From a virus: a stretch of 45,360 bases of DNA. A program made the translations under genes and the position numbers. Shown here in pieces: positions 7,501 through 13,708 of the stretch. The notes beneath the pieces were generated by a model that saw only the letters and a program-made list of their open reading frames with translations, was not told the origin of the DNA and ran no database searches. The stretch is from positions 1 through 45,360 of the IMG/VR virus record IMGVR_UViG_3300034418_006661; one strand, given 5' to 3'. The stretch's first letter is position 1. Each line of letters starts with the position of its first letter.

Positions 7501-10158
7501 CTGCTCAAAGGCTTGTTTGGTGTCTGTGTCTTCATTCTCAAGTTGTTCAAGTTGTTGTTCGAGCTGTGCCTTATCCTCAAAGCTAGCGAGTGTTATCTCG
7601 TACGCCAAGGCATCAGCGTTGGTTCCTCTGAAGGTACGCATCCTGCCCTTCTCATCCTGTAGTCTTACGTTGACTATGTTGCCGTCCTTGTCTCTGGTAA
7701 TCGCCTGCTCAGGATTTTCGTTTGGATTGGTGTAGTTCTTGTTGTTAACGACAAAGCTGCCGTCATTGTTAGCGACTACGTTAGGTTGAGTTGGTTTGAG
7801 CCCAAGGCTCAGTGTAGAGTTGCCTGACAGCTCATCGTAATTACCAAGCTCGATCACCTGCTTCCCATCAAACGACTGAAGAGAAACTCTTCTTCCGTCA
7901 CCATCACCCTCAACGATAAGCTCCCCCTGAACAGTCTGTTTTTTGCCATCCCTGTCGGTGTAGCTCATCTCGTATGTCTGTCCTACGTTCTCGGAGACAG
8001 CGTTGGTGAGTGGCTTGGCACCCTCAGCTCTTGCTGGACCTCTCTCTGCCCTTGGCTTGACATCAAGGATAACACGCTCTTGAGGTTCCTCAATCTGTTC
8101 AGCCTCATCAACCTTACCCTCAGCCTCCAGCTCAGCCTTCCTCTGAGCTATCTCAGCAGCCCTTCTCTCATCTATCTCTCTCTGCCTCTCAACAGCCTGG
8201 ATAGCCTCATCAACCTGCTGCTCTGTAGGTTCTTGTTGTGTGTCAACATCTTGCTCAGTCTCCGTATACTTTGCAAGGATAGCGTCTATCTGAGACTCAA
8301 CCATCTTGAGTCTGTTCTCTGTTAACTCGTTGTGCTTGGGAGCGACAGTGACATCAAGGAGGTTAGCACTCATACGTGACTGCAACTCTGCTCTTTGCAT
8401 CTCAAGATCAACGAGTGCATCAGCGTCCTCCTTGGATATAGATGGGTCAAGCGTTGATCGTATCTCAGCGTCAGTGAACTTGTTGTTGACAAACCTCTCC
8501 ATGCTTGGGTCGTTGTCAACCTGTATGCGCATGTCCTTCAGCTCCTGTGGATCAGCGGCAGTTATGATGGTAATGAACTGCTCTGGAGTAACCTTCTGAC
8601 CGTTGATGGTGTACTCTGGCAGCTTGCCGTTAATCTCTATAAGACCTCTCCTAGCAAGCTCAGCACGTTCTTTGTACGCGTTGAAGACAGGTTTACCACC
8701 AGACACAGCAAAGCCGCCCACCTCACCAAAGAACTCAGCCGTCACCTCAGACGGAGTAATATCCTGACCAACCGCCAAACGCGCAGATACCTCACCAGCA
8801 GCACCAGCTGTCGCCTCCGTAAACACGCCAGCACCAGCAGCAGAGAGAGGCTTGTAGCCCTTACCCAACATCTTGGTAGCCAGTCTGCCTGATGCCTTAC
8901 CGCCTAGGAAGTCTATCATGGCGATCGTTCCGCCCCTTGTGGCTGATCTCTTCAGTATGTTTGCCCTTGACTCATCGCTGTTCAGTACCCTGAGGATGTT
9001 CTCTTCGTTGCGCTCCAAACCAAGTCTGTCAAGCTCCATGCCAACCATATCACTAAACGATAGACCCATCTCGCTGATGGAACTAGCGATAGAGAACGCT
9101 GGAAGAGCCGCTGATGCAGCACCTATCATGGCACCTGCACCCGCACCAGGCAGCGCCAGAACACCAGCAGTAGGCGTACCAAGCAGACCTGCACCACCCA
9201 AGGCACCAACACCCATACCAGTACCTATAGTAGCGGCAGCTGCGTTAAGAGACTTGATGTTAAGGAGAGAACCCATGGACCTAGCCGCCTGTTGCGACAT
9301 GACCGATGGGTTTAGGATGTATGCTATTATATTGTTGTAGAACGTGTCTCCGTTCTCAGCTATGTAGTTCTCGTACGCAATGGTCTCCTCACTCTTACCG
9401 TACATCTTCTCGTACTCAGAGTAGTACTGCTCAGCATCAGCAAGGGCACGGACATCATCCATGGTGAACTCCCTGTTCGTAAGGAGCTGCTGCATGTAGT
9501 CGATGTTTATCTCGATCGTCTTTGCGTCTGGAATCACACCAGCAAACAACTCACGAGCAACGTCATCCACAAAGTCCCCCAGTGGGAGGGAGGTCAAGAA
9601 CTTGAGTACACCAGTGTCAATACCAGTAGCGTTCTTTGTCAACTCAGCAAGGAAAGGAATCTCCTTCTCAGGTGCCTTGTTACCAAAGACATCCTTGTCT
9701 CTCCCGTTCTTAGCTATGTCAAGCTGTGCCTGCGCCCAGTCTTCTTTGCTGTACTGATTGAATGTGTCAAGGTCGCCAGCATTAAGCGACTGGAGAACCT
9801 GTTTGTCTCTGTAGGTAAGGGTGTCGTTAGTGCTTGGTAATGGTGAGGCCACACTTGAGCTCAATTGCTCTGCCTCTACCGTAGGCAACTCTGGTATGCC
9901 ATCCCCAAAACCGATCTCTTCCAAACGAGATTGATAGCCAGGTACCTCCTTTTTTTTTTCAGGCTCAGGGGCCTTGAAGTACTCATTGTAGAAGTCATTG
10001 ATGTTCAGATCAGTAAGCTGATTCTGAATCATAAACTCATACATATCAGCGTACTTGCTGTTGTCCTGTGAGTACGTGTCAAAGAACTGCTGCTGATCAA
10101 GATCGGTGAGGCTGTTTGTCTTGAAGAACTCGTAAAGCTTTATATACTTCTCGTTCAT
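1492..10158 (-). CDS. Giant polyvalent virion/ejection protein with methyltransferase and zincin signatures
   Basis: At 2,888 residues this is the largest gene here. Residues 1-62 hold two copies of a Y-E-F-(x)-LTDL-(x)-F-(x)-Y repeat. Residues 305-360 are a Gly/Ala-rich hydrophobic stretch (VGALGGAGLLG, GAGAGAMIGAASAALP) that could insert in membranes. Residues 860-1050 are Q/E/K-rich low complexity, and about 1070-1175 a coiled coil. A class I SAM-methyltransferase motif I, DYGAGLGLGTD, lies at about 1683 with YEPNP downstream. A zincin motif LHEMAH lies at about 1884 with a later SEAFAEGFERFL, as in minzincin-like domains. The C-terminal third (LDPAFTIVNFLRDIQ; YLFFNAGIQGTARF at about 2504) resembles large polyvalent-protein-associated domains. 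Such proteins are usually packaged in the capsid and ejected with DNA. Its position after two internal-protein genes fits. Its TAATG start overlaps the preceding stop. The enzyme activities are inferred from motifs. Confidence 0.8.
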   Translation of the reverse strand: MNEKYIKLYEFFKTNSLTDLDQQQFFDTYSQDNSKYADMYEFMIQNQLTDLNINDFYNEYFKAPEPEKKKEVPGYQSRLEEIGFGDGIPELPTVEAEQLSSSVASPLPSTNDTLTYRDKQVLQSLNAGDLDTFNQYSKEDWAQAQLDIAKNGRDKDVFGNKAPEKEIPFLAELTKNATGIDTGVLKFLTSLPLGDFVDDVARELFAGVIPDAKTIEINIDYMQQLLTNREFTMDDVRALADAEQYYSEYEKMYGKSEETIAYENYIAENGDTFYNNIIAYILNPSVMSQQAARSMGSLLNIKSLNAAAATIGTGMGVGALGGAGLLGTPTAGVLALPGAGAGAMIGAASAALPAFSIASSISEMGLSFSDMVGMELDRLGLERNEENILRVLNSDESRANILKRSATRGGTIAMIDFLGGKASGRLATKMLGKGYKPLSAAGAGVFTEATAGAAGEVSARLAVGQDITPSEVTAEFFGEVGGFAVSGGKPVFNAYKERAELARRGLIEINGKLPEYTINGQKVTPEQFITIITAADPQELKDMRIQVDNDPSMERFVNNKFTDAEIRSTLDPSISKEDADALVDLEMQRAELQSRMSANLLDVTVAPKHNELTENRLKMVESQIDAILAKYTETEQDVDTQQEPTEQQVDEAIQAVERQREIDERRAAEIAQRKAELEAEGKVDEAEQIEEPQERVILDVKPRAERGPARAEGAKPLTNAVSENVGQTYEMSYTDRDGKKQTVQGELIVEGDGDGRRVSLQSFDGKQVIELGNYDELSGNSTLSLGLKPTQPNVVANNDGSFVVNNKNYTNPNENPEQAITRDKDGNIVNVRLQDEKGRMRTFRGTNADALAYEITLASFEDKAQLEQQLEQLENEDTDTKQAFEQARAAEQTAAQETTPDTQQAEQATPQQPVTKAGMEEYERRVKERQRQQAQQKKEEKQPEPPKQKKKEKPTQEAPKNKKVDTENMPLVTDKKTGKKYRRVAGSPQEGVSLYVPDGTDVYVDESGLYRPSETEANQTIGEYVGDSMFDEAAPAQPAAKKAAPKKKAPAKKASDQELAQLQAEKDYGEYKIEELQEEIEIEKGNYKEEVAKIKEEIAKIRKDKNMSKEEKTEAIDELKEGKLVDLKNDHDDTVDSYKDDIKEVKRELAAVNRKLKKAQGPEVKMQSGKGDGTAQQKPEEKKDRVKATGVKDLIKIGKEVFGLGDKEAKYAAIIMDRMVGAMALRSGKSKAEIYKTIEWTSTEDPTKANDHASAMYQKTMTNLATGKSRTMLIDTPEFQEFMKAGRVTVNEKSVHDFEGPVIFHAPDGMFSGSISIGDRELIKGDGGVFYPLEFADENYFWASTRSAASGMVSELNKLAKMSTDGKVRLVLTTGSLTKVFSNTTAARGIVQLFVEKANQSKNPITKKMLSAAIFQSNIEEKVTIDKTTGKKKAIVFKAPIKKSMKFDDMIQVIQDKMDPDNSSFDQRRQFIERLITNMVTSINEQSTENQKKFLNEFFADFSDMESVLHPTVKKKTKLTAGKVMTAVARSLQEGFVNQLFEDGAQAGVAYAVVEVDANPNGDTFRAVDTKGEGRRSHESYPFAIETVNGDKPVVHLLKDAKSYETIANRPGRQSPLGKKSDSLFPPSTGVSKILSIMKPESKAKLQDGKYNDNSGTTQVATTQGSYVKAAKKLMGSQPQSVLDYGAGLGLGTDAMSGVFGFDVDSYEPNPERWKGRRKVTFGSQADINKTYDGIVSLNVLNVVPKAIRDRIVVDIYNKLNQGGKAYVSARKFKGDVANAKNSVPGDEHNSLIITRKSGGQEVEVFQKGFDGDELVEYVQQLLGDKVKVTKDNSFGATGVVIEKLSDEPITDPMVLFQDARAAMTMEDGKAVIYALTNPDVTSPLHEMAHVFEHYLTDEEKQTVMDWAGTSEWNRDASEAFAEGFERFLFQGPTESSKLNGVFEKFREWLLDIYFGIVGSPLDRDLTPEVTRIYESMVMISEPHNVTHASDPNAVWGRRERTWFQNTMDGIKVKYYDKYWRVFMLQKDIESFAGRGVSRAENFMLAEKLMHGRTGERLIRLETAVKKITDFMKETGIDSVDINQYLTALHAEERNEKIYFDQVEAGVEEPNEAGSGMTTKEAREILSDVDSDPELRRELDQIVGMIRDIQKQTQENLVSYGLEPQARVDSWNQLYQNYVPLHGRAADEMNTLNLEDQGSAPNGGTGLHVPGEIVKKAKGRQTRAANAVATVIHQAQAVIVAGEKNKAMQAMYNMVKSNPNKDVWTVTDKADGDHTVAVRINGQKLYIRFDNKSHAQTLKNMGTQSLGLLSKISPMTNWLRKAFTTLDPAFTIVNFLRDIQAATFNALAEKDLAGLDGKYLSTYIAKNSLGRNGTLRALMKHNLGRKVGDADMASYIEEFELEGGKTGWTYADRLETVAKKLKKGLDEDSEMRQLVRMLGGPLRFAEDKVTAINDAFENSVRLATFIAARKKGFDAKDAASLAKEITVNFNRSGENSGVLSSLYLFFNAGIQGTARFGKSMLGLKPKKMANGEERSFYERTNNAQRAAVGLVLTNAMLTMINLAMSDEDDDGELFYNKIPDYVKERNLVIMLDGEKYMKIPMPYGYNIFANFGEAVATVSSGHRDIDDAGLFLFNSFMGSFSPISFGQSKSLFNYGLKAVAPTIIKPFLEAGLNESYFGNSIAREQLPFMTPKSESEMGFYSPKSVQDTFKWINQVFGGTKYTSSGVTDQNPDKFWYIFEYFMGGTGRFITQIGTMITSAAGMVQAGEFAKVEPSDIIFLNKIYGSASRYYDYDRYRKNATEAAQLYNELLDPEVKKNMSKLERYRGVGPLIDLYKETEKLMKVLREARKNAAEIPNYTKRVNTIHDIEERQRKVMMTFNKRYEQIRGE

Positions 10159-11669
10159 TATCCGTTAAATTTTACTCCGCCAAAGGCTGCGTTATTACCC
10201 TGAGGAAAACCGTTCATAAGCTTGTCTAGTGTTATGCTTTTAGGCGCGATGCCGTAGTCCTGCTGAAGGGTATTCACGATCTTGTCAATCGTTGCGTAGT
10301 CCTCAGCAGGTATCATAATCTTGTCAGGCATCTTTGTGCTCTTGTCATTCTCGTTTGTGATACCACTAAGGATCACGTTACCCTTGCTGTCAAAAGAAAC
10401 AGAATCAAACTTGATGTTTATGCTTGGTTTGCCATCAGGCGTTACACCAGCTATAGCCATCACCTCCTCCATCTCTGGGTCTGACGTATCTGGGTAGAGC
10501 TGATCAGCGTAATCGTTCAGGTTAACATCAAGCTTAGAGTCAGTTGTCGTGTACGTCCTAAAGGTCACAAACTCCTTGTCCATCTTACCATCAACTCGCA
10601 GAGGATTTCCAGTCTTTTGGTAAAGATCAGCCATCTCTTTATCACTAAGGATTTGACTTCCAGTTGCTTGAGTCTCTGTCATACCTTGGATAAAGTTCGT
10701 ATACCTAAGGTTGTTTTTCTTGTCACCAGCGGTCATCGTGCTTGTGGTAGATGTCTTGGTGTCATCTCCAATAGAGATGTACTTCAGTGCTTCATCTATG
10801 TAGAACTCCTCTGGCGTGAGCTTAGTACCATCATTCTTGTACTTTGGCTTACCGTTGAACTCTTCGTTGTACATGCGCTCAGCCTCAATCCTCTCTCTCT
10901 TAGCAGCATCAGGCGATGAGAACTCATCAATCATGGCCTGTCTGACCAACTGTACTATCGTTGCGTCTGACAAGCCATCAGCTGAGTACCTGTCGATAAC
11001 AGCGTCGTATTCACGAGCGTACTCCTGTGGCGGTATACCACCCAATGGTCTCGTTGATGGGGCGAGTATAGATGGGTCAGACATGTGTGGGTGGGACAGC
11101 ACTGATCCGTAACCAACCTCCTGTATAGGTGTACCATCAAGGCCGATCATCGGTATGTTGATGTCCATGTTCTGGAGGTCTGCCTCCCACATATCAGTGC
11201 CAAGTGAGTCTGAGTACCTCTTCTTCTGTGCAAGAGTCTCCTGCGTGTCTATTACCGTAGACGTTTTGTCTGGGTACAACGCTGGGTTATCAACGTACTT
11301 GGATGTCTCAAGAAGCTGTGTTCTTGCTTCCGTGAAGTGATTGTTCAATGAGGTGTGAAGAGATCCAAGCTTAGAGATATCAGCCATGATGTCCTCTATG
11401 TTCTCGTACTCTGCCTCACGCATCTTTCTTCCAGCCTCCTGCTGTAGCTTCTTGAACGAGCCTATAGCCTGTGGAGACCAGCCCTGCATATTGAAGCCGT
11501 ATATCTGCTCAAGCTGCTTGTACTTAACGATGTTATTCGCGTCCCTGCGAGCTATCTGAGATGTGAGATTGGTTTGCTGTTGCTTGGCTATCTCAGCCAT
11601 CTGCTCCTTGAACATCTCAGAGTAGGACTTGCCTATCTGTACTGGCGCTACGTATCCTCCCTCTGCCAT
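10158..11669 (-). CDS. Putative internal virion protein, 503 aa
   Basis: I do not recognise a named family. The protein is hydrophilic, with a helical Q/K/E-rich N-terminal 130 residues (EQMAEIAKQQQTN, QQEAGRKMREAEYENIEDIM) and a more mixed C-terminal half, without signal peptide or membrane segment. It sits between the 349-residue tape-like protein and the giant polyvalent protein, the position where podovirus-type phages keep proteins ejected with the genome. The start is one base beyond the previous stop, and the stop shares a base with the next start (TAATG). This indicates strict co-expression with the 2,888-residue protein. A cargo or internal-core role is inference from position and composition. 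Confidence 0.6.
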   Translation of the reverse strand: MAEGGYVAPVQIGKSYSEMFKEQMAEIAKQQQTNLTSQIARRDANNIVKYKQLEQIYGFNMQGWSPQAIGSFKKLQQEAGRKMREAEYENIEDIMADISKLGSLHTSLNNHFTEARTQLLETSKYVDNPALYPDKTSTVIDTQETLAQKKRYSDSLGTDMWEADLQNMDINIPMIGLDGTPIQEVGYGSVLSHPHMSDPSILAPSTRPLGGIPPQEYAREYDAVIDRYSADGLSDATIVQLVRQAMIDEFSSPDAAKRERIEAERMYNEEFNGKPKYKNDGTKLTPEEFYIDEALKYISIGDDTKTSTTSTMTAGDKKNNLRYTNFIQGMTETQATGSQILSDKEMADLYQKTGNPLRVDGKMDKEFVTFRTYTTTDSKLDVNLNDYADQLYPDTSDPEMEEVMAIAGVTPDGKPSINIKFDSVSFDSKGNVILSGITNENDKSTKMPDKIMIPAEDYATIDKIVNTLQQDYGIAPKSITLDKLMNGFPQGNNAAFGGVKFNG

Positions 11670-11670
11670 A

Positions 11671-12720
11671 TTATGAGAATTGTGGTTGTGACAGCACCTT
11701 GTCCAGCGACTTGTACAGCTTCATAAAGTCTGAACTTGATGCCTTGTTACCCTTGTTCTTTACCTTGTCATACGCACCCTTGATGCTCTTAGCCTGTGTT
11801 GGGTTCAGGATGTACTCCCCACCAGTCATCTCACCAACCTTAGCACCATCCTTCATGATATCGATTGGGTTGCTCTTGTGCGAGAACTCACCAGGTGTCT
11901 TCTGCACCTGACCGCCATCCTTAAAACCAGAGAAGGCTCCGATGGCTGTGTTGATACCGCCGCCTATGATGTTGCCGACAGCCTGTTGTCTCGCCATGTT
12001 CAGTGCCTCTATGTTCTGCTTCGCCTGTGCCTCTGCATTATAGGCTCTGTTCAGTCCCATCAGTCCAAGCTCCCTATCCAACGATGTCTTCTGATCGAGT
12101 ACGTTCTGCTCAAGGTTAGCTAGGTTGCTCATAGCGCCAAGCTCACGCTGCATATCAGCCATCTTCTGACTCTGTTCCTGCTGAGCTTGGTTTCGCTGTA
12201 CCGTAGACATCATGCTGGCTGCAAGCCTAGGGTCAGACTGCATAGCCTGAAAAGCTGTCTGTGCTGCGCTCTTGATACCTGAGGTGTCTGTTGGTCTGAT
12301 GCCAGCCATAGCGAGATCGCGCTGGGCCTGTGCCACCTTGGGGTCGTACTTACCAGCTTTCTCTGCGGCAAAGAACTTGTTCTGATCTCTCTCTGCCTGC
12401 TTGAGGTATCCTCTTTGCTCTCCAGCTCTGTTTCCGTACTGGGTGAGGTCAAAGATGCCAGTAGCCATTTGACCAAGTCCAGAAATAACACCCCCTCCAG
12501 GCACCATACCAGGTACAGGGTTACCAAACATATCCTTGCCTCCAGCGTTTGGATCGATACCAGAGAACGCTTTCTTAAAGTCGTACTGGTTTGAAGGTGT
12601 TGGTGTTATGGTTGCCTCTGGTAATGTACCTCCAGAGTAAGTAGCTGTAGGTGTTGATCCAACTTGGCTGGGTTCGAATCCTGGATGAAATCCAAAGTAA
12701 TTTATATAACCTGTTGCCAT
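11671..12720 (-). CDS. Putative internal virion / tape-like protein with GGEYILNP motif
   Basis: This 349-residue protein has a Gly/Pro-rich N-terminus (PGMVPGGGVISGLGQMATGIF), a long Ala/Gln-rich helical middle (about residues 95-240) and a glycine-rich hydrophobic patch (VGNIIGGGINTAIGAFSG). It ends in a motif I associate with phage internal and tape-measure proteins: KDGGQV, then IMKDGAKVGEMTGGEYILNP and QAKSIKGAYDKVK. That C-terminal motif recurs in Bacteroidota phage proteins located between the tail genes and the giant ejected protein. No enzyme motif is visible. It is the first of three consecutive genes (349, 503 and 2,888 residues) that probably form an ejected core. The start follows a TTTACAAGCT leader with no Shine-Dalgarno. 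Confidence 0.6.
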   Translation of the reverse strand: MATGYINYFGFHPGFEPSQVGSTPTATYSGGTLPEATITPTPSNQYDFKKAFSGIDPNAGGKDMFGNPVPGMVPGGGVISGLGQMATGIFDLTQYGNRAGEQRGYLKQAERDQNKFFAAEKAGKYDPKVAQAQRDLAMAGIRPTDTSGIKSAAQTAFQAMQSDPRLAASMMSTVQRNQAQQEQSQKMADMQRELGAMSNLANLEQNVLDQKTSLDRELGLMGLNRAYNAEAQAKQNIEALNMARQQAVGNIIGGGINTAIGAFSGFKDGGQVQKTPGEFSHKSNPIDIMKDGAKVGEMTGGEYILNPTQAKSIKGAYDKVKNKGNKASSSDFMKLYKSLDKVLSQPQFS

Positions 12721-12731
12721 AGCTTGTAAAG

Positions 12732-13688
12732 TTAAGAGTTTTGACCAAGTCGTGAATCAAGGTTTGAGTGTGAGTACTCTACGTTGACAGCGTACAGCTC
12801 AAACGGTCTATCCCCCATACCTGGTTTCGTAGACAGTGACACAAGTAGATACTTACCTCTCATCGCATCGCCATGGATAGATGGGTCAAGAAGAGCCATG
12901 AGTCTGGTCTGATCTGGAACAACATAGTTCATTGCAAGTATACCAGCGCCATCTATGTCAATTATTGTCTGATTTTCATACAGCCCTGCCTCACCTATCG
13001 TAGAAGCTCCATCTGCTGCTACACTGTTTAAGAATCCAGGTATGCTTTCAATGACGCTTGTGTCTACACCAACCGAAGATCCGTTAGACAATGTTATGGT
13101 AGCTCTTAACGTAGTCACCCCATCAGGTGATGTGGTCACAAAGACTGGTATAGCTCCAGTTGGTACATTATTAACCTGACCGTAAATGGTTACGCTATTG
13201 GTTGTACGGGCTTTTACAAGCCCTATAGGTACAAGGTTTGTTGTTGAGTTGAATATGGATGGTTTTATGTCTGAGTACAAGTTCTCTTCCTTGGGTATAA
13301 AATCTCCTAGCAAAGATGACTGCTGACCTCTTGTTACTGAGAACCCTTGTAAGTCTACGTTAGTAAACACAAGACCAGTAAACACGTTCTGGTTTGACTC
13401 CAAAGAGACAGCCCTAAAAACCTTTTCTGCTGATGGATCTTGATTAGACGACAGAAGAATAAAACTACCGTTTTGATATCCGTAGAAGTTGTTTAATGGC
13501 ACATCACTTGAGTTTGAGTTATGCTTCCATATTGTCTCTTGAACCACAGCAACTTCTGTTGTCATTTCCTGCTCTTCGTTTTGAGTATAGCTTAACAGGG
13601 CATTATCTATGTGGGTGTAATGACTTGGCTCAAAACTGTACCGAGTCTTCCAGTAGTTTCCTGTGTGTGAGAATGAGAATGTAGCCAT
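12732..13688 (-). CDS. Muzzle C-terminal-like tail protein, apparently split from the preceding gene
   Basis: This 318-residue protein begins almost directly with FSFSHTGNYWKTRYSFEP, followed by IDNALLSY, IWKHNSN, NNFYGYQNGSFILLSSNQ and DPSAEKVFRAVSLESN. From memory, the large tail muzzle or stabilisation protein of crAss-like phages ends with the same succession: an FSE-type strand with W..F.SF.PE, then KHN, NNFYG, and NE.PS..K.F..L..EG. There it follows a YDP..NEYLLTI segment in one polypeptide. Here that segment ends the N-terminal domain of the 2,274-residue upstream gene, and this part is separate. It therefore probably completes the tail muzzle in trans. The gap to the upstream stop is 20 nt. 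It has no signal peptide and no membrane segment. The comparison needs an alignment to confirm. Confidence 0.6.
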   Translation of the reverse strand: MATFSFSHTGNYWKTRYSFEPSHYTHIDNALLSYTQNEEQEMTTEVAVVQETIWKHNSNSSDVPLNNFYGYQNGSFILLSSNQDPSAEKVFRAVSLESNQNVFTGLVFTNVDLQGFSVTRGQQSSLLGDFIPKEENLYSDIKPSIFNSTTNLVPIGLVKARTTNSVTIYGQVNNVPTGAIPVFVTTSPDGVTTLRATITLSNGSSVGVDTSVIESIPGFLNSVAADGASTIGEAGLYENQTIIDIDGAGILAMNYVVPDQTRLMALLDPSIHGDAMRGKYLLVSLSTKPGMGDRPFELYAVNVEYSHSNLDSRLGQNS

Positions 13689-13708
13689 GTTATATGTTAT
13701 CCGTTGCT

